DNA from: JAFGNV01 sp964612485
GTDB taxonomy: Bacteria; Chloroflexota; Anaerolineae; 4572-78; J111
Direction: 5' to 3'
Assembly: GCA_964612485.1 (NCBI GenBank)
Contig: CAZTFF010000015.1
Coordinates: forward strand, 43,228-107,227
Length of the DNA stretch: 64,000 nt
Part shown: piece after piece, positions 43,554 to 51,254 of the stretch
Layout of the letters: every line of letters begins with the position of its first letter
Position numbering within the stretch: position 1 is the first letter of the stretch
The notes under the pieces: generated by a model
Databases searched by the model: none
What the model was told of the DNA's origin: nothing
Seen by the model: the letters and a program-made list of their open reading frames with translations, nothing else
Translations under genes and position numbers: made by a program

Positions 43554-44666
43554 TTACGCCTTTTTTGGGGACTGGGTTAACCGCTGTTTGAGCGCGCGGT
43601 TGACGCGGCTTCGTTTTGTTTTAGCGTCGTCGAACCATTGTTCGCTGTTGATATGGTAAACGGGGAAGGAAATACCGTTTCGGCGGGCCAGTTGTTGCCA
43701 TTTGGACTGAGGCTGTGATTCTATGTCGATTTTTTGTTGAATTGCCTCAGGTGGTTTCAATCTAACCCATTTGAGGCTGTGCCACAAGGATTGCCTCTGG
43801 TCTTGCTCGCGGCCAAGGATGACATTCTCATCCGGCGGGATGACCAGCCAGGCAGGCGTTTTTAGAAAGTGTTGGCCAACCAGAGTGTCATCAAACAGGG
43901 CGAGCGCGTATCCTACCGGCTGGCGACGACGTTTGAGAATGGTCTCGGCCAAATTTTGCAACCGCTGTTCGCCATGGGTCACGAACAAAACCAAAGGGAA
44001 ATGAGGCAATTCCCCCAGAATTTCATGCTGCTGTCGTCGTTGAAAATACGCATCGTAACCAATGATCTTACGGCCGATACGTGAACTGGGGCGGCCATGC
44101 GCTTCCCGACTGGCGTCAACTTCTACGAAAAAAGCAGTAAAGAAATGGTTTTGCTCTTGTTGTACACGGATTACACCCAGGCCATCGGGGATGAGGGTGG
44201 CTTTGTCATCGGTCTGGCGTTTAAAGAAAATAATGGCCTCCTCGTTGTACCAGCCAACTCGCCAGATTCCCTTTTGCTGACGGGCAGCCTCGGTCAGGCG
44301 CACTCGCAATTCGGCAACGAGCAGATCGTGCAGCACCTGGGCAGGTTTGAAACGCTGTCCCGCCAGTAGCCCGGCCTCTTGCAGCCAGCCGCGGCCTCGG
44401 TCAGAGAGGATATAAGCTTTGCTGTAGGCCAGGTTATTGGCTTCCAACTTCACTTTGGGCACATGCAGGCTATCAATCAGACCATATCGATTTTTAAGTA
44501 TTGATAATCGTTTCCTTGCCGTTTGCTCATCGCATGATGCGGGCCAGCGCATCCGACGGATCTGATTGAGGGTCATCACCTTGACATTACGCAGGTTAAT
44601 CAATATTGACTGGTCGCGAGGCGTGATGGCGTTGGCGGGAATGACCGGGGTTGATTTTGCGCTCAT
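43554..44666 (-). CDS. Replication-relaxation-like protein (Replic_Relax)
   Basis: The product is 370 residues from the ATG at 44666, with GGAGG about ten bases ahead; an upstream in-frame ATG is possible. A winged-helix-like N-terminus (LNQIRRMRWPASCDEQTARK, LSILKNRYGLIDSLHV) is followed by a nuclease-like fold (WYNEEAIIFFKRQTDDKA, LIPDGLG, FFVEVDASREAHGRPSSRIG). This matches the Replic_Relax family found on plasmids and conjugative elements, whose members are thought to act in replication or mobilisation. Its presence supports a mobile origin for this segment. The end reads TQSPKKA, and the CCA AAA AAG just before the stop is a run prone to slippage. Confidence 0.7.
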   Translation of the reverse strand: MSAKSTPVIPANAITPRDQSILINLRNVKVMTLNQIRRMRWPASCDEQTARKRLSILKNRYGLIDSLHVPKVKLEANNLAYSKAYILSDRGRGWLQEAGLLAGQRFKPAQVLHDLLVAELRVRLTEAARQQKGIWRVGWYNEEAIIFFKRQTDDKATLIPDGLGVIRVQQEQNHFFTAFFVEVDASREAHGRPSSRIGRKIIGYDAYFQRRQQHEILGELPHFPLVLFVTHGEQRLQNLAETILKRRRQPVGYALALFDDTLVGQHFLKTPAWLVIPPDENVILGREQDQRQSLWHSLKWVRLKPPEAIQQKIDIESQPQSKWQQLARRNGISFPVYHINSEQWFDDAKTKRSRVNRALKQRLTQSPKKA

Positions 44667-44926
44667 GATGGCTGATCCTCCGTTGGTTGTTAGCCCTATT
44701 TTATCCAGCCCCGATTCCGGCGTCAATACGCCAAACGGGTTAGACAGGTATTTCAAAGGTGGGGTAGACACTCCCCTGGACAGATTTTTTTGGCCTCGAT
44801 CGGCCCAAAATTGGCGAAAGGCGTCCCCAAAACGGCTATGGTTCCGGTCCGGCCATCACTTTTTGAAGGCGCAGGAGGCCGCAGCGAACCGCAATAGCGG
44901 GCAATGGGCGCAAAGAATACAAGAAA

Positions 44927-44961
44927 AGGGTCAGACACCTTTTCAAAAACTGTCTGACCCT
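44927..44961. repeat. 11-bp inverted repeat
   Basis: AGGGTCAGACA and TGTCTGACCCT flank 13 bases that include CTTTTCAAAAA. It is a strong hairpin between the replication-relaxation gene and the fragment at 45043. GGTCAGAC-type palindromes are common as dispersed repeats; a genome-wide count would decide. Confidence 0.6.
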
Positions 44962-45042
44962 GGCCCCAACCTTTTCCCCCCACTTTTTCCCGCAACTTCC
45001 CCTCTCCCGTTTTGTTTTGTAAAACGGGGAATGTTTCAAATT

Positions 45043-45270
45043 TTAAGGTTTCTGTTTCTCTACGGATGTTTGTTTCTGCGCCTCGACCCAGCGGTGGAGT
45101 TCGGCCATGCGGCGGGCTGAAGGTTGAAACTCATTGCTCCAGGCGAAGCGGCGCCAATCCGGCGGGATCAGGCCCTTGCGCAGGGCCGTGGCGATCAGCC
45201 CCCGGTGGCGGGGGGCGGCTGCTGGCGCAGCAGCTTGACAGCCTGACCATTGGGCGAAAAAAAGAATGAT
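45043..45270 (-). pseudogene. Possible gene fragment
   Basis: One frame ends RHRGLIATALRKGLIPPDW, RRFAWSNEFQPSARRMAELH, RWVEAQKQTSVEKQKP. The composition looks like real protein, but upstream it becomes Ala/Pro-rich and runs into a terminator without a credible start. It is probably the remaining C-terminus of a lost gene. Confidence 0.25.
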
Positions 45271-45296
45271 GGTGAAGTAATTGTGTGGCTCACCAC

Positions 45297-45333
45297 AAAA
45301 ATCCGCCTTGAACCGGCGGATTTTTTATTTTTC
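45297..45333. terminator. Bidirectional intrinsic terminator
   Basis: AATCCGCC, loop TTGAACC, GGCGGATT, with T runs in both directions. No intact gene ends at it in this window. Confidence 0.65.
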
Positions 45334-45361
45334 AAGGCGTCGGCTGTTCAAGAATTTTTTA

Positions 45362-45471
45362 GGCTCTTTGGTATTTTCCGTGGTCCGCCCCAATATGTAA
45401 GGGCGATCCCTTGTGGTCGCCTAGGGCAGGCACAAGACCTGCCCCGACATCACGGATAGTCTGAAAGAGCC
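45362..45471. repeat. MITE-like dispersed repeat
   Basis: Terminal GGCTCTTT and AAAGAGCC enclose about 94 bases, and the arms continue to pair imperfectly (CCGTG with CACGG). The centre holds GTAAGGGCGATCCCTTGTGG and GGGCAGGCACAAGACCTGCC. Its GGGCGATCCC...GGTCGCC and GGCAGG...CCTGCC parts are self-complementary. Such cores are typical of non-autonomous repeats. Confidence 0.6.
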
Positions 45472-45573
45472 GAATTTCTATTTTTCTTGCTCAGACGCCA
45501 TCTGGCGCTCAGATACCCGCCCCAATTCAAGGTAATGGGCGCGGCGAACCGGTTGGGATTCTGTTGGGAGTTG

Positions 45574-45683
45574 TTGCCGGCAGGGGGAGAATATGGTATC
45601 CTTTAAGTAAGTTCGGGTTCTGACACGGAACCCGCTCCCTCCCTCCTACCGGCAGCAGAAATTCACTGCTGCCGGTTTTTTTT
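45574..45683 (+). ncRNA. Small RNA candidate with promoter and terminator
   Basis: TTGCCG, 17 bases and TATCCT (45574-45602) are followed by a short transcript of about 75 bases (from about 45609). It contains CGGGTTC/GAACCCG as a hairpin and ends in a strong terminator: CCGGCAGCAG, seven-base loop, CTGCTGCCGG, eight T. No open frame of interest lies inside. It could be an independent small RNA or a leader whose downstream gene has moved. Confidence 0.5.
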
Positions 45684-45862
45684 GTGCGCTTGCTGTTTAA
45701 TCCCATAAATTAGACGGAACATATTTATGGACACACAGGGTGTCAAAATGACACCCTGGCATGCTGGAAGCTTCAATCTTCCGTGGAGAATCGGGCAAAT
45801 TTCGTCAATTCATTGTCATAAATTAGGAGGTGTGATACAATGGAACGGAGTTTATCTGAAAT

Positions 45863-45972
45863 AAAAAAAGCCCCGAGGGCACCGGGGCTTCAACCTGGAT
45901 CAGGTGATGTAAGCGTAGCGACGCACCCAATCCGTTATCCTTAGTGTAGCACAAAGGGCGCCGCCTGGTCAA
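45863..45972 (-). ncRNA. Small RNA candidate on the minus strand
   Basis: On the minus strand, TTGACC, 18 bases and TACACT (45943-45972) precede a transcript of about 74 bases. GGATTGGGTG and CACCTGATCC can pair over ten positions, enclosing a small GCG/CGC hairpin. The RNA ends with AAGCCCCGG...CTCGGGGCTT and seven T. It reads away from the defence operon, which starts about 60 bases beyond its promoter on the other strand. I do not recognise it as SRP or tmRNA. Confidence 0.55.
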
Positions 45973-46032
45973 AGGTTACGCCCTATTTTTTTGCTGTTAA
46001 TCCCAAAATTCTCAAAACTGCGAGATCAATTG

Positions 46033-49000
46033 ATGGATGTCTTTGCGCTTCGAAATAACCTCATTGGTGATTATTCCTCCTACATTCAAAGTTTTATCAA
46101 TATTCAAAACGAACGTATCAAACAATTTGTAACCCAAGAGTTGCAGCAAGGTGCGTTTTGGCCTGATCCTCTGATTCAACTCAATCCGAATTTTGAACCA
46201 GGTGAGTGGATTGATAATCTTGTTACCCAAGGTGTCTTACATTCCACCGCTCAGCAAATCTTTCGCCTTGACAAACGTAATAATCCGGCCGGTAAGCAAA
46301 TGCGTTTGCATAAGCACCAGTCTGATGCCGTGAAAGCAGCCCGATCTGGAGAAAACTACGTGCTTACCACGGGTACGGGTTCAGGAAAGAGTCTCTCATA
46401 TATTGTACCCATTGTAGACCACGTTTTGCGGCGGGGTAGCGGAAAAGGCATTCAAGCTATTATCGTTTACCCTATGAATGCGCTGGCCAATAGCCAAATC
46501 AACGAACTTGACAAGTTTCTATTGCACGGATTTAACGGCAATTCACCGGTTACGTATAAACGATACACAGGCCAGGAAAATGACGAAGAACGTAAAGAGA
46601 TTATTGAGAATCCCCCGGATATTCTGTTAACCAACTATGTTATGCTTGAGTTGATCATGACCCGGCCCAGGGAACGGAGACTGGTCGATGGCATGCGAGG
46701 GTTACAATTCCTGGTGCTAGACGAATTGCATACCTATCGCGGTCGTCAGGGTGCGGACGTGGCCATGTTGGTACGGCGGGTACGTGATGTATGTGAGACG
46801 GAGCATTTACAATGTGTGGGCACGTCGGCCACCCTGGCTGAAGGGGGTACCTTCACCGATCAACAGCAGAAAATTGCCGAGGTAGCCGGCCAGATTTTTG
46901 GCGCAAAAGTAAAACCGGAACGGGTCATCGGCGAGACTCTACGCCGAGCCACGACGACCACAGACCTGAATGATCCGGACTTTATCACCCAACTCAAGCA
47001 GCGAATTGAAAATCCTGATCAAACGCCACCAGAGGCGTATGATGATTTTGTCAACGACCCGCTGTCAATCTGGATTGAGACAACCTTTGGCCTGGCCTCT
47101 GAAGAGGAAAGTCAACGATTGAAACGAGCCGAGCCAATTAGTATTACGGGCGATGAGGGTGCCGCCAAACGTTTAGCTGAACTAACCGGTGTGGATCAAG
47201 ACCAATGTAGAGAAGCTATAGAAACCGGCTTGTTGGCCGGTTACAATGTTGTTGATGAACAAACGGATTTCCCGGTTTTTGCGTTTAGATTGCACCAGTT
47301 CATTAGCCGGGGAGATACGGTTTATGCCTCGCTTGAAGAGCCGGATCAATGCCATGTTACGTTAAGAGGACAAAAATTTGTTCCCGGAGATCGTAGTAAA
47401 CTTCTCCTGCCTATTTGTTTCTGTCGGGAATGCGGTCAGGAATATTACATTGTTGATCGCACTGATGACCCGGAAACCGGCAATACAATTTATGTTCCTC
47501 GAGAGTTGCGTGATCAAGCCAAAGAAGCAGGCAAAGACCATGGATTCTTATATCGCAATCCCGATAGTCCCTGGCCGGAAGATGTTGGTCAACTGATAGA
47601 AGAAAATAGATTACCCGAGGACTGGCTGGAACAAACAAAAAGCGGTATGCGGATAAAATCCGGTCAGCGGAAAAAGCTGCCAGAGACCGTATATGTTGAC
47701 CCGTCAGGTATAGAAGTAAGTGGGGGACGAAGTTATACTTTTGTCAGATCACCCTTCCCCTTCTGCCTCAATTGTGGGGTGACCTATACCGGCCGGGAAT
47801 ATTCTGATTTTGGTAAGTTAGCCACGCTGTCTTCGGAAGGTCGCAGTACGGCCACCACGATTCTAAGTCTGTCGGCGCTGCGGGCGCTACGGCGTGATGA
47901 AACCCTCAAACAAAAAGCCAAAAAACTGCTTAGTTTCACCGATAACCGGCAGGATGCTTCGCTACAAGCCGGGCACTTCAATGATTTTATTGAAGTGGGC
48001 CTGATGAGGTCCGCTCTTTACCAGGCTGTCTACGACGCCGGCGAGCATGGACTTGCTCATGATCAGTTAGCGCTCAAGGTATTTGAGGCGCTTAATTTAC
48101 CCTTTGACTTGTATGCCGCATCGCCGGATGCCACCGGGCGCGCCAGAAAACGGCGGGTGGAAGAGGGATTTCGTGAAGTATTGGGGTATCGGGTTTATCA
48201 AGACTTACGGCGCGGTTGGCGGATTACGGCACCTAACTTGGAACAATGTGGTCTACTCTGTATCAATTACATTGACCTCGAAGAACTCTGTGCAGATGAA
48301 GAAATATGGACTGATTGCCATGCCATTCTCACTACGGCCGAGCCAGCCCATCGTTTGAACGTGTGCAAAGTATTGCTTGATGTGTTGCGGCGTGGTTTAG
48401 CCATTAAAGTGGATTACCTGGATACAGTCTACCAGGAAGCGATGAAGCAACGCAGCAGCCAGCAACTTGCTATTCCATGGGCTATTGATGAATCAGAGCA
48501 AATGACCCACAATTTTGTTGCCATTCCGGCTTCAAGCCGTTACCGCAGTACGCGAGAATATCTTTTTGTATCTTCCCGCAGTAGATTTGGCATGTTTTTG
48601 CGTCGTCCAGGCACATTTCCCAATTACGATGGTGAAAAACTTTCTTTGGATGAGACCGAAACCATTGTTCAACAATTATTTGTGGTTTTGGAACACGAAG
48701 GTTTGATTGACAAAGTTGAGGAACCCCAGGATGATAATGACGTGGCCGGCTATCAGTTGATGGCTGATGCGATGATCTGGCAGGCCGGTGATGGCAAAAG
48801 ACCTTATCATGATCCCACCCGTATGCCTCGTCTCCCGGATGAAACACAAGTTGAGGAACGAACAAATAGATTTTTTGTTTCTTATTACCGGGACATTGCT
48901 GCCGACTTGAAGGGTGTTGAAGCGCGAGAACACACCGCCCAGGTTCCCAGCGATGAACGGGAGATACGTGAAGCAGATTTTCGCAATGCCAAACTCCCTA

Positions 49001-51252
49001 TTTTATTTTGTTCGCCCACCATGGAATTGGGCGTTGATATCTCTCAACTCAATGTCGTCAATATGCGCAATGTGCCCCCTACTCCGGCAAACTACGCCCA
49101 ACGCAGCGGCCGGGCCGGACGGAGTGGACAGCCGGCTTTGGTGTTTACCTACTGCACCACCGGTAGTCCCCACGATCAATATTTCTTCAAGCGGCCCTCT
49201 CATATGGTGGCCGGCGCGGTTAGACCGCCACGTTTGGATTTAGCCAATGAAGATTTGGTGCGGGCGCATGTGCATGCAGTCTGGCTAGCCGAAACCCAGC
49301 AGGATCTGCACGACTCGCTCAAGGACTTGCTTGAGTTAGAAGGCGAGTCGCCGAATCTGGCGGTTAGAGAGAGTGTTATTGATGCGCTTAAATCTGACCA
49401 CGCCCGGCAACGCGCGGCGCAACGATTGGTACGCATATTGGGCACCATTGCCGAAGATTTACAAGAAGCCCCCTGGTATGACGACGAATGGACTAAAAAG
49501 ACGCTTGAACAAGCGGTACGTCGTTTTGACGAAGCCTGTGATCGTTGGCGGGGGCTATATCTGTCGGCGCTCAAACAGCGCAACAAACAGGATGAAATTG
49601 TGGCGAGCCCGGCCAGTTCGACCAAAGAGAGAAACCAGGCCCGGCGTCTGCGCGGTGAAGCAGAATCTCAGCTAGAATTACTGCTTGATGCCCGAAGCGC
49701 TGCGTTTTCTGACTTTTATAGCTATCGTTACTTTGCCAGCGAGGGCTTTTTACCGGGCTATAACTTCCCGCGCCTGCCGTTGTCCGCTTATATTCCGGGG
49801 CGACGAAGACGGCGTCGGGATCAAGAACAGGATGAATTCCTTTCTCGACCCCGTTTCCTGGCGATCTCCGAATTTGGCCCACGCAGTATCATTTATCACG
49901 AGGGGTCCAGATACGTTATCAATAAAGCCATTTTACCGGTCAGTGATAACGGCCTCTTAACCTCTAAAGCCAAAGTCTGTGACGCGTGTGGGTATTTACA
50001 CCCCATCACCGATGATTCGGATGGGCCGGACCTTTGTGAGAATTGTGATACCCTGCTGCCCAGAGCCTTCACTTCGCTGTTTAGAATGCAAAATGTTTCC
50101 ACCCAGCGCCGGGATCGGATCAACAGCGACGAGGAAGAACGGGTCAGGATGGGGTACGATTTGCAGACGAGCGTCCGTTTTGCCCAACACGGAGGCCGCC
50201 CGCTTTACAATCTGGCTACGGTAAAAGCGGCCGATGGGCGGGATTTGTTGAAATTAACTTACGGCAGCACCGCCACAATATGGCGTGTCAATAAGGGCTG
50301 GCGCCGCCGGCAGAACAAAGAGCTGCATGGATTTGTGCTGGATATTGAACGCGGATACTGGCAAAAGAATCAGCAGGAACTAGAGCCGGATACCGATGAT
50401 CCAATGAGCGAACGCACCCAACGGGTGGTTCCTTTTGTGGAGGATCACCGGAATTGCCTGCTGCTGGAGTTTGCCGAAGCTTACGATGTACCCATTATGG
50501 CCTCATTGCAACCGGCCCTCAAAGCCGCCATTCAGGTTCTTTATCAGGTGGAGGATAATGAATTAACCGCCGAACCTCTGCCCAGTTTTGATGAGCGGCG
50601 GATAATTATGCTGTATGAATCCGCCGAAGGTGGAGCCGGTGTGCTGCGCCAACTGGTCAATGATCCCCAGGCGATCAAACAGGTGGCCCGCAAAGCGTTA
50701 GAACTTTGCCACTTTGATCCGGAAACGCGGCAAGATTTACGTCGGGCACCCGGTTCCACCGAGGATTGCGAAGCGGCTTGTTACGATTGTTTGATGAGCT
50801 ACTTCAACCAGCCGGATCATCGAATACTGGACCGTAACTTGGTAAAGACACCACTCTTTGAATTAAGTAATGCCATTGTCAGCATCAGCCCAACCACCCT
50901 TGAGCGAGATGCCCAGTTGCAAAACTTGAAAGCAGCCTGCGATAGTGACTTGGAGAAGGAGTGGCTTGATTTTTTGGATGAACGCAACCTGCTGCTGCCC
51001 GACGAAGCGCAAAAGTACATTGCGGGTTGCGATACAAGCTGCGACTTTTACTACAGTGATCGTGGAGTGGCGGTTTACATTGACGGGACGCCGCACGACC
51101 ATGCCGATATAGCCAAACAGGATACGGCTATTACCGACTGTCTGGTGATGGATTTGGGGTTGACCGTATTGCGGTTTAGATACGACCAGAAAGAACAGTG
51201 GGAACGCATTTGCGCTGACCACGCCTATGTCTTTGGCAAAGTGAGAGCTTAG
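46033..51252 (+). CDS. DEAD/DEAH helicase with DUF1998 and C-terminal nuclease-like domain (DISARM DrmA/B-like)
   Basis: The product is 1739 residues from the ATG at 46033 (MDVFALRNNLIGDYSSYIQS); an upstream TTG is possible. The helicase part is of the YprA type: Walker A LTTGTGSGKSLSY, LVLDELHTYRGRQGADV in place of DEAH, GTSATLAEGG and AQRSGRAGRSGQPALV. Around 1320-1590 is a DUF1998-like region with paired cysteines (CDACGYLHPI, LCENCDTLLP, CEAACYDCLMSY). The last 110 residues resemble a DUF559/Vsr-like nuclease fold (SCDFYYSDRGVAVYIDGTPH, LVMDLGLTVLRFRYDQKEQW). It probably translocates on DNA for a phage-defence complex. The next gene starts two bases after its stop. Confidence 0.88.
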   Translation: MDVFALRNNLIGDYSSYIQSFINIQNERIKQFVTQELQQGAFWPDPLIQLNPNFEPGEWIDNLVTQGVLHSTAQQIFRLDKRNNPAGKQMRLHKHQSDAVKAARSGENYVLTTGTGSGKSLSYIVPIVDHVLRRGSGKGIQAIIVYPMNALANSQINELDKFLLHGFNGNSPVTYKRYTGQENDEERKEIIENPPDILLTNYVMLELIMTRPRERRLVDGMRGLQFLVLDELHTYRGRQGADVAMLVRRVRDVCETEHLQCVGTSATLAEGGTFTDQQQKIAEVAGQIFGAKVKPERVIGETLRRATTTTDLNDPDFITQLKQRIENPDQTPPEAYDDFVNDPLSIWIETTFGLASEEESQRLKRAEPISITGDEGAAKRLAELTGVDQDQCREAIETGLLAGYNVVDEQTDFPVFAFRLHQFISRGDTVYASLEEPDQCHVTLRGQKFVPGDRSKLLLPICFCRECGQEYYIVDRTDDPETGNTIYVPRELRDQAKEAGKDHGFLYRNPDSPWPEDVGQLIEENRLPEDWLEQTKSGMRIKSGQRKKLPETVYVDPSGIEVSGGRSYTFVRSPFPFCLNCGVTYTGREYSDFGKLATLSSEGRSTATTILSLSALRALRRDETLKQKAKKLLSFTDNRQDASLQAGHFNDFIEVGLMRSALYQAVYDAGEHGLAHDQLALKVFEALNLPFDLYAASPDATGRARKRRVEEGFREVLGYRVYQDLRRGWRITAPNLEQCGLLCINYIDLEELCADEEIWTDCHAILTTAEPAHRLNVCKVLLDVLRRGLAIKVDYLDTVYQEAMKQRSSQQLAIPWAIDESEQMTHNFVAIPASSRYRSTREYLFVSSRSRFGMFLRRPGTFPNYDGEKLSLDETETIVQQLFVVLEHEGLIDKVEEPQDDNDVAGYQLMADAMIWQAGDGKRPYHDPTRMPRLPDETQVEERTNRFFVSYYRDIAADLKGVEAREHTAQVPSDEREIREADFRNAKLPILFCSPTMELGVDISQLNVVNMRNVPPTPANYAQRSGRAGRSGQPALVFTYCTTGSPHDQYFFKRPSHMVAGAVRPPRLDLANEDLVRAHVHAVWLAETQQDLHDSLKDLLELEGESPNLAVRESVIDALKSDHARQRAAQRLVRILGTIAEDLQEAPWYDDEWTKKTLEQAVRRFDEACDRWRGLYLSALKQRNKQDEIVASPASSTKERNQARRLRGEAESQLELLLDARSAAFSDFYSYRYFASEGFLPGYNFPRLPLSAYIPGRRRRRRDQEQDEFLSRPRFLAISEFGPRSIIYHEGSRYVINKAILPVSDNGLLTSKAKVCDACGYLHPITDDSDGPDLCENCDTLLPRAFTSLFRMQNVSTQRRDRINSDEEERVRMGYDLQTSVRFAQHGGRPLYNLATVKAADGRDLLKLTYGSTATIWRVNKGWRRRQNKELHGFVLDIERGYWQKNQQELEPDTDDPMSERTQRVVPFVEDHRNCLLLEFAEAYDVPIMASLQPALKAAIQVLYQVEDNELTAEPLPSFDERRIIMLYESAEGGAGVLRQLVNDPQAIKQVARKALELCHFDPETRQDLRRAPGSTEDCEAACYDCLMSYFNQPDHRILDRNLVKTPLFELSNAIVSISPTTLERDAQLQNLKAACDSDLEKEWLDFLDERNLLLPDEAQKYIAGCDTSCDFYYSDRGVAVYIDGTPHDHADIAKQDTAITDCLVMDLGLTVLRFRYDQKEQWERICADHAYVFGKVRA

Positions 51253-51254
51253 AT

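Noticed and set aside
43285..43659. A Gly/Ala-rich plus-strand frame opposite the linker region
   Set aside because: It is the complement of the Pro/Ala-rich linker; the composition is a by-product of the GC-rich repeat codons.
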